Shown in pieces: positions 24,186 to 34,441 of a stretch of DNA of 36,013 bases (position 1 is its first letter; each line of letters opens with the position of its first letter). The notes under the pieces are model-generated. The model saw only the letters and a list, made by a program, of their open reading frames with translations. It was not told the origin of the DNA and searched no databases. The position numbers and the translations under genes were made by a program. The stretch lies in the NCBI GenBank assembly GCA_031266805.1, contig JAISAH010000091.1, forward strand, positions 1 to 36,013. Direction: 5' to 3'. Source of the stretch: Gracilibacteraceae bacterium (GTDB lineage Bacteria; Bacillota; Desulfitobacteriia; Desulfitobacteriales; Syntrophobotulaceae).

Positions 24186-26411
24186 ATGAATCGCAGGAAC
24201 GGAGTGAGACTCTTTGTCGCGGTCGCCCTGGTAGCGATCATTGTTTATGTTTCGATCGCGCCGCTCACGCACGAGGAAACCGGCATCCCGCTGGGCCTGG
24301 ATTTGCGCGGCGGCGTGCATTTGGCCTTGCAGGCCGTCCCGAATGAGGGGAGCGAAGTCACCGACGAAAACCTGAACGACTCGCGGGCGGTGATCGAACG
24401 CCGCATCAATGAGCTGGGCGTTTCGGAGCCGCATTTGGAAATCGATTACGCCAAAGATCGCCTGATCGTGGAAATCGCCGGCGTTGATAACCCGGACGAC
24501 GCGGTGGAGATCTTGCGCACGACGGCTAAACTGACATTTCGCAACAGCGCCGGCGAGGTCCTCATGGACGGCACCCACCTCACGCGGGCGGACGGGCGCG
24601 AGGACCGGGATTACGCGACGGGCGCGGTCATCGAGTTCGAGCTGGACAGCGAAGGAACGCGGATTTTCGCTAATGTGACCAGTTCTATGGTCGGTCAGCA
24701 ATTAGGCGTTTATCTGGATGAGGATCTTTTGACCAACCCCACGGTGCAGGAGGCGATAACAGGCGGCTCGGGCCGCATTACCGGTTACTCTTCGCTGGAA
24801 GCCGCGATGGAGCACGCTGTTTTGCTCAGATCCGGCGCGCTGCCGGTCAGTTTTGACATAGTAGAAAGACGGCAGGTGGGGGCGCTGCTGGGCAGCGATT
24901 CCCTGACCCGTAGTCTGCAGGCCTGCGCGGTGGCGGTCGGCCTCATTTTCCTGTTTGTGATCGCCATTTACCGGTTGCCGGGTCTGGTCGCCTCTTTTTC
25001 CATCGTCGTCTTTTCGCTCATCGTTCTCTGGCTGCTGAAACTGATAGGCGCGGTCCTGACCTTGCCGGGGATCGCCGGGTTCGTGCTCTCTATCGGCATG
25101 GCGGTCGATCTGAATATCATCATTTATGAACGCCTGAAGGAAGAACTGCGCATGGGCAAATCGCCGCGCTCGGCGGTGGACGCCGCTTTCAGCCGGGCAT
25201 TCATCACGGTGTTTGACTCGAATATCACCACGCTGTTCGCGGCCGGCACGCTTTTCGTCCTCGGCACGTCGATGATAAAAGGATTCGCCCTGATACTGGC
25301 CATCGGTATCCTGACCAGTTTGTTCACGGCCGTCACTTTCTCCCGCATGGTCATGCGCTGGTGCGTGGGCCTCAATCCCCGCGTCAGCAAAATATGGTTC
25401 GGCGTCAAAGAGCGGCCCGCCGCGCAGCCCGTTCCGGCTGAACCGGCGCCGAAAAACGGCGGCCGGCGCAAGGGCAAAAACGAAACGGCCGCCCTGAGTG
25501 AAGGCGAAACATATGAGGACGTCAAAGCCGCGCGGAAACACTATTTCAATATAGTTTCCCGGCGAAAAGCCTGGTATATCATCGCGATCATTCTGACGGT
25601 CATATCGATAGGGTCGCTGGCGACGCGCGGTCTGAATCTGGGCATCGATTTCACCGGCGGCACGATTTTGGATGTCACATTCAATGAACCCGTTTCCCAG
25701 GAGGCGATATCCTCCGTTTTAGCTGATCAGGGTTTCGCGGGAACGGTGCAGCTCTCGGAAGGCGATACCGCGGCCCTCATCCGTCTGCCGGAATTGACGA
25801 ACGATACGCGGGAAGAGTTTTTGACCGCTCTGGCCGGCGCCGGTGAATTTTTCAGCGAAAACGTGCAGGAAGACACGGTTGGGCCTTCCATCGGCGCTGA
25901 ACTCAGGAGTTCGGCTGTGCGGGCCCTCATCGTCGCCACGATACTCATGCTGATCTACATCGCTTTCCGCTTCCGCCTCAACTACGCCATCGCCGGGATC
26001 CTGACCTTGCTGCAGGACGTTTTGATCGTGGCGGGAGTTTTCTCCCTGTTCCAGTGGCAGGTCGATTCCACCTTTATCGCGGCGGTGCTGACCGTCTTTG
26101 GTTATGATATCAACGACACGGTGGTCATTTATGACCGCATCAGGGAAAACGAGAAGAAACTGAAGCGGCGGGACAGCCTTGAGGACATGTTTGACAAGTC
26201 GATATGGCAAACGATGGGCCGTTCCGTCAACACGACTTTGGCCATGATGATCGCGCTTTTCTCCATTCTCATCCTGGGCGGCGAATCCACCCGTCTTTTT
26301 GCGGCGGCGATGATAGTCGGCGTGGCCTACGGCGCTTATTCCACCATATTCCTCTCCAGCCAGCTCGTGCTGGAACTGAAAAAACTGTTTGGCGAAAAAC
26401 GAACAGCTTAG
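24186..26411 (+). CDS. secDF: Protein translocase SecDF (SecD-SecF fusion)
   Basis: SecDF uses the proton gradient to help pull proteins through the SecYEG channel. The 741-residue chain is a natural fusion. SecD covers about 1-410, with GLDLRGGVHLAL near residue 38, a P1 domain and six membrane segments. A charged linker (about 410-448, rich in Lys, Pro and Ala) follows. SecF covers about 449-741, with LGIDFTGGTILDV near 485 and six more segments ending with the conserved GVAYGAYSTIFLSSQLVLELK. Fusions are known in Bacillus, while many other bacteria have two genes. It is presumably cotranscribed with yajC. The end lies just before the heptamer repeat. Confidence 0.95.
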   Translation: MNRRNGVRLFVAVALVAIIVYVSIAPLTHEETGIPLGLDLRGGVHLALQAVPNEGSEVTDENLNDSRAVIERRINELGVSEPHLEIDYAKDRLIVEIAGVDNPDDAVEILRTTAKLTFRNSAGEVLMDGTHLTRADGREDRDYATGAVIEFELDSEGTRIFANVTSSMVGQQLGVYLDEDLLTNPTVQEAITGGSGRITGYSSLEAAMEHAVLLRSGALPVSFDIVERRQVGALLGSDSLTRSLQACAVAVGLIFLFVIAIYRLPGLVASFSIVVFSLIVLWLLKLIGAVLTLPGIAGFVLSIGMAVDLNIIIYERLKEELRMGKSPRSAVDAAFSRAFITVFDSNITTLFAAGTLFVLGTSMIKGFALILAIGILTSLFTAVTFSRMVMRWCVGLNPRVSKIWFGVKERPAAQPVPAEPAPKNGGRRKGKNETAALSEGETYEDVKAARKHYFNIVSRRKAWYIIAIILTVISIGSLATRGLNLGIDFTGGTILDVTFNEPVSQEAISSVLADQGFAGTVQLSEGDTAALIRLPELTNDTREEFLTALAGAGEFFSENVQEDTVGPSIGAELRSSAVRALIVATILMLIYIAFRFRLNYAIAGILTLLQDVLIVAGVFSLFQWQVDSTFIAAVLTVFGYDINDTVVIYDRIRENEKKLKRRDSLEDMFDKSIWQTMGRSVNTTLAMMIALFSILILGGESTRLFAAAMIVGVAYGAYSTIFLSSQLVLELKKLFGEKRTA

Positions 26412-26412
26412 T

Positions 26413-26454
26413 GAGTGGAGAGTGGAGAGTTGAGAGTGGAGAGTGGGGAGCGGG
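26413..26454. repeat. Heptanucleotide tandem repeat (GAGTGGA) between secDF and ilvB
   Basis: Six consecutive 7-base units start at 26413: GAGTGGA, GAGTGGA, GAGTTGA, GAGTGGA, GAGTGGG, GAGCGGG. A degenerate purine-rich continuation runs to about 26486. The array lies immediately after the secDF stop, fills most of the 75-base gap and reaches the ilvB start, so slippage would change the leader of ilvB. A shorter related string is seen near 35872-35889. Confidence 0.85.
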
Positions 26455-26486
26455 GGAAGAGAAGCGGAGAGTGAGAATGGGAAGAG

Positions 26487-28187
26487 ATGCTGCTTAACGG
26501 GGCGGAAATAGTCATAGAGTGTCTTAAAAGAGAAAATGTCGAATTCATTTTCGGTTATCCCGGCGGCGCGGTGCTGCCATTGTATGACGCCCTGTACAAG
26601 GACGGGTTTCCTCATATACTGCCGAAACATGAACAGGCCGCCGCGCACGCCGCGGACGCCTACGCGCGCACTACGGGCCGGACGGGGGTCTGCGTGGCGA
26701 CCTCCGGGCCCGGAGCCACGAACCTGATCACCGGGATCGCCACGGCTTATATGGATTCGGTCCCCATGGTGATCATCACCGGGCAGGTCATCGTGCCGCA
26801 TATAGGACGCGATTCTTTTCAGGAAGCGGATACCAGCGGCATAACCACGCCTGTCACCAAGCATAATTATCTGGTAAAGGACGTCGCCCAGCTGGCCCGC
26901 ACCATGAAGGAAGCTTTTTTTATCGCGGGCAGCGGCCGGCCCGGCCCTGTGCTCGTGGATATCGCCAAAGATGTTTTCGTGGCGGCGGCGGAGTTTGAAT
27001 ATCCGGAAAACGTGCGGCTCAGGGGTTACAGTCCTTTGACGGCCGGCGACGAGGAAGCGGTCGCCGAGCTGAACTCTTTGCTCTTGGCTTCCGAGCGGCC
27101 GCTTTTCTTCATCGGCGGCGGGGTCAATTTGTCGGACACGTCGGCGCTCATGCGCGAAATAGTCGATTACACCGGCGTGCCGACTGTGACGAGCCTGATG
27201 GGCTATGGCTGCGTCGCCAACGATGATCCGAATTTTTTTGGCATGATCGGGATGCACGGCACTTATGCCGGCAATCTCTCGACCAAGGCCGCGGATCTCT
27301 TAATCGGCTGCGGCGTGCGCTTTGACGACCGGGTGACCGGTTCGCTGGAAGATTTTGCCTCTGGTGCAAAAATCGCCCATATGGATATCGACCGGGCGGA
27401 GATAAATAAAAACGTCGTGGCGGATCTTAAGATCGCCGGCGATCTGCGCTGGTCGCTTGGGTCCCTCCTCCGGCGCGTGCGGGAAACGCCGCGCCCGGAA
27501 TGGCAAAGGCGCCTGACGCCGTGGCGGCGGCGACTGGAGACATGGCAAAAAGAGCAGCCGCTGAGTTTCACGCCCAGAGACAATTATGTGATGCCGCAGG
27601 CGGCGGTGCTGGAATTAAGCCGTCTGGCCGACCGGGACGCTATTCTGGTCACTGACGTCGGGCAGCACCAGATGTGGGCGGCCCAGTTTTTCGCTTTCAA
27701 AAACCCGCGCTCTTTTGTCACGTCGGGCGGGCTCGGCACGATGGGTTTTGGCCTGCCGGCCGCCATCGGCGCCCAGGTGGGCAATCCGGGCCGTCAGGTC
27801 GTCTGCGTTTCCGGCGACGGCGGTTTCATGATGAACTGTCAGGAACTCAGCACTTTGGCTGATCTGGATCTGCCGGTGAAGCTTTTCATCCTGAATAACC
27901 GCTATCTGGGCATGGTCGCCCAATGGCAGCGTAATTTCTTCGGCGGGCGGTACGCCTGCTCGCATATCCCGACCAAGACGGATTTTGTCCGTCTGGCGGA
28001 AGCGATGGGCGTGCGCGGCGTGCGGATCTCCGACCCGGACCGCCTAACGGAAACGCTGCGGGACGCCCTAACCTGCGCGGGACCGGTGCTGACGGAGATC
28101 ATCATCCCGGAAGACGAGGACGTCCTGCCGATGGTGCCGTCCGGCGCCCGTCTGGATCAAATGATATTAGGGGGGCTGAGCCGATGA
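26487..28187 (+). CDS. ilvB: Acetolactate synthase large (catalytic) subunit
   Basis: The enzyme condenses two pyruvates, or pyruvate with 2-oxobutyrate, in branched-chain amino acid synthesis, using thiamine diphosphate, FAD and Mg2+. The 566-residue protein has the catalytic glutamate Glu49 in LPKHEQAAAHAADAYAR, the FAD region around RFDDRVTGSLEDFA, and the diphosphate-binding motif starting GDGG (443-446) and ending LNNRYLGMV. Length matches the family. The ATG at 26487 is preceded only by the purine-rich end of the heptamer repeat (GGGAAGAG), so its ribosome binding site is unusual. It overlaps ilvN by four bases. Confidence 0.96.
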   Translation: MLLNGAEIVIECLKRENVEFIFGYPGGAVLPLYDALYKDGFPHILPKHEQAAAHAADAYARTTGRTGVCVATSGPGATNLITGIATAYMDSVPMVIITGQVIVPHIGRDSFQEADTSGITTPVTKHNYLVKDVAQLARTMKEAFFIAGSGRPGPVLVDIAKDVFVAAAEFEYPENVRLRGYSPLTAGDEEAVAELNSLLLASERPLFFIGGGVNLSDTSALMREIVDYTGVPTVTSLMGYGCVANDDPNFFGMIGMHGTYAGNLSTKAADLLIGCGVRFDDRVTGSLEDFASGAKIAHMDIDRAEINKNVVADLKIAGDLRWSLGSLLRRVRETPRPEWQRRLTPWRRRLETWQKEQPLSFTPRDNYVMPQAAVLELSRLADRDAILVTDVGQHQMWAAQFFAFKNPRSFVTSGGLGTMGFGLPAAIGAQVGNPGRQVVCVSGDGGFMMNCQELSTLADLDLPVKLFILNNRYLGMVAQWQRNFFGGRYACSHIPTKTDFVRLAEAMGVRGVRISDPDRLTETLRDALTCAGPVLTEIIIPEDEDVLPMVPSGARLDQMILGGLSR

Positions 28188-28690
28188 AATACACTTTGGC
28201 CGTTCTCGTGGAGGACAAACCGGGCGTTTTGACGCATGTATCCGCTTTGATCAGCCGCCGCGCTTTTAATATCGTCAGCATCGCCGCCGGTTATACGGAC
28301 GAACCGGATATAACGCGCATAACTTTAGTGGTGGACGCGGATGATCAATACGAGCTGGAACAGGTCGTGCATCAGTTGAGCAAATTGATCGACGTGGTGA
28401 AGATCACCGTCCTGAACGGCGGTGAAAGCGTCCACCGCGAGCTGGCCATGATCAAGGTCACTTCCCTGCCGGAGCGCCGGGCGGAAATCATCAACTTGGT
28501 CAATATTTTCCGGGCCCACGTGGTGGATGTAAATAAAGAGGCGATGATCATCGAGCTGTCCGGCGAGGAAAGCAAGATAGACGCTTTATGCGAACTGCTG
28601 CGCGAATACGGCGTCAGAGAGATCGTCCGCACCGGCAAAATAGCGATCAGCCGCGGCGCGAACACCGCGCGCGAACAAATGGAGCAATAA
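28184..28690 (+). CDS. ilvN: Acetolactate synthase small (regulatory) subunit
   Basis: This 168-residue protein has an N-terminal ACT domain (about 1-75, with YTLAVLVEDKPGVLTHVSALISRRAFNI) that binds valine for feedback inhibition, and a C-terminal domain (about 80-160) containing RELAMIKVTSLPERRAEI that activates the large subunit. The ATGA overlap with ilvB indicates coupled translation and equimolar synthesis. It is also called ilvH. Confidence 0.96.
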   Translation: MKYTLAVLVEDKPGVLTHVSALISRRAFNIVSIAAGYTDEPDITRITLVVDADDQYELEQVVHQLSKLIDVVKITVLNGGESVHRELAMIKVTSLPERRAEIINLVNIFRAHVVDVNKEAMIIELSGEESKIDALCELLREYGVREIVRTGKIAISRGANTAREQMEQ

Positions 28691-28721
28691 TTATCTGAAA
28701 ATTCTTAAAAAGGAGTTTGGC

Positions 28722-29837
28722 ATGTTAGATGAGCGTTTAGCGAAACTGGCGGGGAATTTGCTTACATATTCCGTCGCCTTGCAGCCGGGCGAGAAGATCC
28801 TGCTGGAGTTTACGGGAGTGGAGTTACCTTTGGCCCGGGCTCTTATCAGCCGGGTATACGCGCTGGGCGGTTTTCCGTACGTCGCCCTCGCGCAGCCGAC
28901 CTTGCAGCGGGAATTGCTGCTGGGGCTGGGGGAGGAACAGGCGCGCGACATGGCGCGATGGGATCTGGCCCGGATGCGGGATATGCAGGCTTATATCGGC
29001 GTGCGGGCCGGTGAAAACGCAAGCGAGCTTTCTGACGTGCCGGCTGAAAAAACGCGGCTCTATGATCTGTGTTACACAGGCCCCGTCCATATGGAGCAGC
29101 GCGTGCCCCACACGAAATGGTGCGTGCTGCGCTATCCGAATTACGCGATGGCCCAGGCGGCGGGAATGAGTCTGGCGGCCTTTGAGGATTTTTATTTTCG
29201 CGTCTGCAATCTGGATTACGCAGAGATGTCCGCGGCGATGGAGCCGCTGAAAGAACGGATGGAACGCGCGGACGCCGTGCATATCCTCGGGCCGGGCACC
29301 GATCTCCGTTTTTCCGTCAAGGGGCTGCCCGCCGTGAAATGCGACGGCAAGATGAATATCCCGGACGGCGAGGTTTTTACGGCGCCCGTGCGCGACTCCG
29401 TGGCAGGGCATATCACTTTCAACACCCCGTCTCTCTATCAGGGCAAGACTTTCGAGCATATCCGCCTGGAATTTGCCGCGGGGCGGGTGACGCGGGCCGA
29501 CGCCGGCGACGCGGAGGAGCTGGACCGCATCCTCGACACGGACGCCGGGGCGCGTTATATCGGGGAATTTTCGTTTGGGCTGAATCCTTTTATTTTGCAG
29601 CCGATGAAAGACACGCTGTTTGACGAAAAAATCGCGGGCAGTTTTCATTTTACGCCCGGCGCCGCCTACGCCGAGGCGGACAACGGCAATCAGTCGGCGG
29701 TGCATTGGGATCTCGTGCAGATCCAGCGGCCGGACTGCGGCGGCGGCGAGATTTGGTTTGACGGGGAGTTGATCCGAAAAGACGGACTGTTTGTGCCGCG
29801 GGAGCTGCAAAGGCTGAATTACCGCGAACATTTATGA
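28722..29837 (+). CDS. M29 family aminopeptidase
   Basis: This 371-residue cytoplasmic dimetal peptidase of the AmpS/AmpT/PepS class removes N-terminal residues from peptides. Family features are ALQPGEKILLEF near the N-terminus, MNIPDGEVFTAPVRDSVAGH, YIGEFSFGLNP with its metal-binding Glu, SFHFTPGAAYAEADNGNQSAVHWDLVQ with metal-binding His residues, and a C-terminal GEIWFDGELIRKDG. AAGGAG precedes the ATG by six bases. The gene ends in an ATGA at 29834, overlapping an alternative start of the next gene. Confidence 0.93.
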   Translation: MLDERLAKLAGNLLTYSVALQPGEKILLEFTGVELPLARALISRVYALGGFPYVALAQPTLQRELLLGLGEEQARDMARWDLARMRDMQAYIGVRAGENASELSDVPAEKTRLYDLCYTGPVHMEQRVPHTKWCVLRYPNYAMAQAAGMSLAAFEDFYFRVCNLDYAEMSAAMEPLKERMERADAVHILGPGTDLRFSVKGLPAVKCDGKMNIPDGEVFTAPVRDSVAGHITFNTPSLYQGKTFEHIRLEFAAGRVTRADAGDAEELDRILDTDAGARYIGEFSFGLNPFILQPMKDTLFDEKIAGSFHFTPGAAYAEADNGNQSAVHWDLVQIQRPDCGGGEIWFDGELIRKDGLFVPRELQRLNYREHL

Positions 29838-29854
29838 GATCGGAGGATGAGACG

Positions 29855-30496
29855 ATGATATGGATCTGCAATACCTGCGGGTATCGGCACGAGGGGCCGG
29901 AGCCCCCGGAATCCTGCCCGCTTTGCGGCGTGCCCGCTTCGGAGTTTGAGCCGGAGGCGGAGACCGAGGGCGGATCCGGAGAGACCGCGGCGGCTGCTCC
30001 GGTGATCGGCGCGGCCGCGCCGCCGGTCGAAGGCGACCGGCGGAAAGCCGTCGCGGCGCTGACGTACGGGCTTTATGTTATCACCGCCCACGCCGGGGCC
30101 GATAACGGCCAGACCGCGAACACCTGTTTTCAAATAACTGCGGAACCGCTCCGTCTCGCCCTGGGCATCAACAAAAAAAATTACACCCACGAACTGATCA
30201 CGCAAAGCGGCATGGCCGGGATAACGGTGCTGAATGAGGATAATATCGAACTCGTGCGCAATTTCGGCTACAGCTCCGGCCGCGACCGGGATAAGTTCGC
30301 GGGCCTGAGCGCGAGCCGCAGCGCGGCCGGAATCCTGTATCCCGACGGCGCGCTGGCTTCCGTGGAGACCCGCGTGCTGAGCGCTACGGACGCCGGCACG
30401 CACACGCTGTTTTTGTGCGAAGTGACGGAGGCCTGGTACGGCGGCCGGGGCGAACCGATGACCTACGCTTGGTTTTTAACGCGCAAACGCGGTTAG
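29855..30496 (+). CDS. Rubredoxin-flavin reductase fusion (high-molecular-weight rubredoxin-like)
   Basis: The N-terminal 33 residues form a rubredoxin-type iron site (Cys5, Cys8, Cys21, Cys24 in ICNTCGY and CPLCG). A Glu/Ala-rich linker (34-63) is followed by an FMN-binding split-barrel flavin reductase domain (about 64-213), with NTCFQITAEPLRLALGINKKN and GITVLNEDN. The ATG at 29855 is eight bases after GGAGG. An in-frame ATG at 29834 lacks a ribosome binding site. Such fusions pass electrons from NAD(P)H through FMN and iron to flavodiiron proteins. FprA, at 14797-15987, is a natural partner. In the Moorella protein I recall the flavin domain first and the rubredoxin last, so the order here appears reversed. 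Confidence 0.88.
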   Translation: MIWICNTCGYRHEGPEPPESCPLCGVPASEFEPEAETEGGSGETAAAAPVIGAAAPPVEGDRRKAVAALTYGLYVITAHAGADNGQTANTCFQITAEPLRLALGINKKNYTHELITQSGMAGITVLNEDNIELVRNFGYSSGRDRDKFAGLSASRSAAGILYPDGALASVETRVLSATDAGTHTLFLCEVTEAWYGGRGEPMTYAWFLTRKRG

Positions 30497-30548
30497 GAAC
30501 TGTTTGGAAATAATAAAGGCATCTGTCTGAAAAATCATGAGGTGATAC

Positions 30549-33500
30549 ATGTTCAAAAACCTGAGTTTGCGGACAAAAATTTTCGTTTTGGTTTCGATCG
30601 TGGTGATCGTCTCTTTTGGGGCCATGACGGGGATCGTGACCGGCAAGACCTACGAAATGGCGAAAAAAGACGCTTTCAATCTGGCGCGGGAAACCGCCGA
30701 CAAATATAAAAATGAGATCATCGCGGAATTGCAGGGGGCCCGCATTACGGCGGAAACGCTTTCCACGGTGTTTGAGACGCTGAAGCGGCACGATCTCACC
30801 GACCGGGAGATGATGAACGATATTTTGCGCAGCGCTCTGGCGGAAAAAGAGTATATCACCGCTTTCTGCATAGCTTATGATCCGGACGCCCTGGACGGAA
30901 AAGACGCGCTGTACGCCGGTCTGGCCCCGGCCTATGACGAGACGGGCCGCTACGCCCCTTACTGGAACAAACTGGGCGGCAATATCGCGGTGGAACCTCT
31001 ATACGACATCGATATAGCCGATTGGTATATCGTGCCCAAAACGGAGCGGCGCGAATATATCACCGACCCTTACCCCTATGAGGTGCAGGGGAATCCCGTC
31101 ATGCTGGCCAGCATGGTTTTCCCTATCATGTACAACGACGAGTTCATCGGCATCATATCCTCCGACATCGTTTTGGATAAACTGCAGGAGATGATTTCCC
31201 ACGTGAATCCCTACGGTCAGGGCGGGTATACGGAAATATTTTCCGGGGCGGGGACCGTGGCCGCCCATCCGGACCGGATCTATCTGGGCAAAGATATAAT
31301 GGAAACGCAGGCCTATGAAATGCTGACCTCCGATCACGCCAAAGTCGGGGAAGCGCTGAGACTCGCCGGCGCCTATATCGCCGAAAACGCGCCGGACAGC
31401 CTAGAGGGCGAACAGGCGGAGATATACGGTAAATTGACCCTTTTTGCCGCGGGCCTGGAAGAATACGCGAAAAATTATGATAAGTCCAGTCTGGATCTTT
31501 CTTTGACGACGCCGGAGCTGGCCCAGGCTATGCTTCAGGCGGATCCCGTCCGGCTGCATTACGCGGAGGAAGCGAAAGAAGCCGTCTCGGGCGGCGCGAT
31601 GTATATCTCCGACGGCGGTGATTTTTACACCGTATATATGCCGATCCAGTTCAGCGCCGTCACCAGACCCTGGTCAGTCGCGGTGAGCGTGCCGATGTCC
31701 GTGATTTTGGACAACGCCAACGATATCCGGAATTACGTCATTATCGTCTCCGTCATGGCCGCCGTCGCCATCGCCTTTATTCTTTATTTTATCGCCCGCA
31801 ATATTACCAATCCCATACTCCGGCTTTCGGAAACCGCGAAAATACTCGGCGGCGGGAATTTTGACGCGGAGGTGCCGCTGATCCAAAGCAACGACGAAAT
31901 CGGCGCTTTATCGAAAGCTTTCAAGTTTATGGCGGAAGAAATCAATGGGCTCATCAAGGAAATGCAAAAATACGCCAAAACCCTGGAAGAAAAGAATGTG
32001 TATCTGAACAGGCTGAACGAGTTGAAAGACGAGTTCCTGGCCAACACGTCCCATGAACTGCGCACGCCGATCAACGGCATTATCGGCATTGTCGAGTCCA
32101 TGATCGACGGGGCGGCCGGTCCCTTGAGCAAGGAACAGAAATACAATTTGGCAATTGTTTCCAATAGCGGCAAGCGCCTGTCCAACATGATCAATGATAT
32201 ATTGGATTTTACCAAACTGAAAAATCAAGAAATAGTGTTGCAAATCAAAGCGGTCGATCTGAAAATGATTGTCGATACGGTGCTGATCCTGTCCAAACCG
32301 CTCGTTAAAGGCCGGGATTTGTCGGTAATCGACGAGATCGACGCCGCGCTTCCCGCTGTGAGCGCCGATGAAAACAGGGTGCAGCAAATACTCTACAATT
32401 TGATCGGCAACGCGATCAAGTTTACAGAAAAAGGAAAAATAACCGTCTCCGCCGAGGTTTTAGGCGGCGTGGTCGCCATCTCGGTGGAGGATACGGGCAT
32501 CGGCATCCGGGAAGATAAATTCGAGCGGATCTTTGAATCCTTCGAGCAGGCCGACGGCTCCACGGCCAGAGAATACGGCGGCACGGGCTTGGGGCTTTCC
32601 ATCACGAAAAAAATCGTGGAATTGCACGGCGGCGCGATAAAAGTGGAATCGAAACTGGGCGAAGGTTCCAAATTCACCTTCACCTTGCCCCTGGCCGGTG
32701 AGCCGAGCGCGGATAAGGCGGTCGGCGAGAGCCTGAAAATCATCGACATCGAGGATTTCGCCGCCGAGGGCGACGCCCTGAGGGAACAAACTCCCGCGGC
32801 GGCCGGCGGGGAAAACTGCCGGGTGCTGATCGTAGACGACGAACCCGTCAATATCCAGGTGCTGCGCAATCTGCTGACCATGCGAGGCTATGCCGTAACG
32901 GAGGCGTATAACGGACTGGACGCCCTCAGTCTGGTGGAGAAGGGCGAGGAATTTGATCTGATCCTTTTGGACGTCATGATGCCCAGAATGTCCGGCTACG
33001 AGGTCTGCCGCCATTTGCGGGAAAAATATTCCTCATTCGCTTTGCCCATCATCATGCTCACGGCGAAAAACCAGATCCAGGACATCGTGCTGGGATTTCA
33101 GTCCGGCGCCAACGATTACATCCAGAAGCCTTTTGATAAAGAAGAATTGCTGGCGCGGGTGAAAACGCTGCTGGAGCTGAAAAGCGCGACGGCGGCGGCT
33201 ATGGCGGCCAATCAGGCCAAGAGTCTCTTTTTAGCCAATATGAGCCATGAGATCCGCACGCCGCTGCACGCGGTCATCGGCCTGACTGATTTGCTGCTGA
33301 AAACTACTATGGATGACCGGCAGCGGGACTATGCGGAAAAAATGCGTCAGGCTTCCGTAATTTTGCTGGACATCATCAACGATATCCTGGATTTTTCGCA
33401 AATAGACGCCGGCAAAATGCAGCTGGAGAGCGCCTCTTTTGATCCGCGCCGGATGTTCGCCGACCTTGAGGCTTTTTTCCGGGTCCGGCGGGACGATTCG

Positions 33501-34394
33501 GCGGCGGAGATGGTTTTTGAACTGGATCCCGGTCTGCCGGCCGCTCTGCGGGGGGATCAGCCGCGGCTGCGCCAGATATTTATCAACCTGATCGACAACG
33601 CTTTCAAATTCACGGAAAAAGGGACGATCACGGTGCGCGCCGCCGTGTCCGCGCGGGAGCCGGGTCAGATCACTTTGGATTTCGCCGTGGCGGATACCGG
33701 TATCGGTATGAGCCGGGAACAGCTGGACGAGGTGTTTTCCGCTTTCAATCAGGCGGACAATTCCGCCACCCGCAAATACGGCGGCGCCGGCATCGGCCTG
33801 ACCATCACCCAGCGGATGGTTGAGATGATGGGCGGCGAGATCTCGGTCGTCAGCGAAAAAGGGAAAGGCACGGTTTTCAGTTTTTCCTGCACATTCCCCC
33901 TGACCGGCGAGACGGAGATAAGCGAGACGCCGGAGATAAGCGAAGCGGCCCCGGAAACGGCGGGCGACGAAAACGCCGTGCTGCGGGGAATTCGCGTTTT
34001 GCTGGTGGAAGACAATGAGATCAACGCCTTGATTGCCACGGAACTCTTAGAGGTCGTGGGGGTAGAGGTGACAGCCGCCGCTAACGGCAGCGAGGCTTTG
34101 ACTCAATTGGCGGAGACGGCCCGCGTCAGGGGCTGTCCGCCCTTTGATCTCGTGCTGATGGATCTGCAAATGCCGGTCATGGACGGCTACGAGGCCACCA
34201 AGGTCATCCGGGAAACGCCGGAATACAAGGACATGCCTGTTTACGCCCTGACCGCCCACGCTTTTCCGGAAGAAAAAGAGCGTTGTTTCGCCTTGGGCAT
34301 GGAGGGGCATTTGACCAAACCGATCGACGTGCAGACCTTTTATGAAGCGCTGCGGGGCGCGGTGACCGGCAAGAGGGCCAAGGCGGGTATGTAA
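30549..34394 (+). CDS. Double hybrid sensor histidine kinase (Cache-HAMP-HK-REC-HK-REC)
   Basis: The 1281-residue chain has two membrane segments (about 10-32 and 395-416) enclosing a large extracytoplasmic dCache-like sensor with an [16 protein letters not shown] block, then a HAMP domain (about 412-465) and a coiled coil. The first kinase has His502 in [13 protein letters not shown] and an ATPase domain with [13 protein letters not shown] and DTGIGI. Receiver 1 has acidic pair Asp763-Asp764 and phospho-acceptor Asp808. The second kinase has His900 in [13 protein letters not shown] and [13 protein letters not shown]. Receiver 2 has Asp1205 in [13 protein letters not shown]. No phosphotransfer (Hpt) or DNA-binding domain is present, so output must go through another protein. 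Spo0A, about 10 kb upstream, is one candidate by inference. GAGGTGA precedes the ATG. Confidence 0.95.
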   Translation: MFKNLSLRTKIFVLVSIVVIVSFGAMTGIVTGKTYEMAKKDAFNLARETADKYKNEIIAELQGARITAETLSTVFETLKRHDLTDREMMNDILRSALAEKEYITAFCIAYDPDALDGKDALYAGLAPAYDETGRYAPYWNKLGGNIAVEPLYDIDIADWYIVPKTERREYITDPYPYEVQGNPVMLASMVFPIMYNDEFIGIISSDIVLDKLQEMISHVNPYGQGGYTEIFSGAGTVAAHPDRIYLGKDIMETQAYEMLTSDHAKVGEALRLAGAYIAENAPDSLEGEQAEIYGKLTLFAAGLEEYAKNYDKSSLDLSLTTPELAQAMLQADPVRLHYAEEAKEAVSGGAMYISDGGDFYTVYMPIQFSAVTRPWSVAVSVPMSVILDNANDIRNYVIIVSVMAAVAIAFILYFIARNITNPILRLSETAKILGGGNFDAEVPLIQSNDEIGALSKAFKFMAEEINGLIKEMQKYAKTLEEKNVYLNRLNELKDEFLANTSHELRTPINGIIGIVESMIDGAAGPLSKEQKYNLAIVSNSGKRLSNMINDILDFTKLKNQEIVLQIKAVDLKMIVDTVLILSKPLVKGRDLSVIDEIDAALPAVSADENRVQQILYNLIGNAIKFTEKGKITVSAEVLGGVVAISVEDTGIGIREDKFERIFESFEQADGSTAREYGGTGLGLSITKKIVELHGGAIKVESKLGEGSKFTFTLPLAGEPSADKAVGESLKIIDIEDFAAEGDALREQTPAAAGGENCRVLIVDDEPVNIQVLRNLLTMRGYAVTEAYNGLDALSLVEKGEEFDLILLDVMMPRMSGYEVCRHLREKYSSFALPIIMLTAKNQIQDIVLGFQSGANDYIQKPFDKEELLARVKTLLELKSATAAAMAANQAKSLFLANMSHEIRTPLHAVIGLTDLLLKTTMDDRQRDYAEKMRQASVILLDIINDILDFSQIDAGKMQLESASFDPRRMFADLEAFFRVRRDDSAAEMVFELDPGLPAALRGDQPRLRQIFINLIDNAFKFTEKGTITVRAAVSAREPGQITLDFAVADTGIGMSREQLDEVFSAFNQADNSATRKYGGAGIGLTITQRMVEMMGGEISVVSEKGKGTVFSFSCTFPLTGETEISETPEISEAAPETAGDENAVLRGIRVLLVEDNEINALIATELLEVVGVEVTAAANGSEALTQLAETARVRGCPPFDLVLMDLQMPVMDGYEATKVIRETPEYKDMPVYALTAHAFPEEKERCFALGMEGHLTKPIDVQTFYEALRGAVTGKRAKAGM

Positions 34395-34441
34395 CCGCGT
34401 GCCCCGTCCTCGACGCTCCGCCGCTTGGACATGCCGTTGCA

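Noticed and set aside
25719-27257. 512-codon leftward frame across secDF and ilvB
   Set aside because: It spans two well-identified genes and the heptamer repeat on the other strand, and its translation is low-complexity His/Arg/Gln-rich with no family features.
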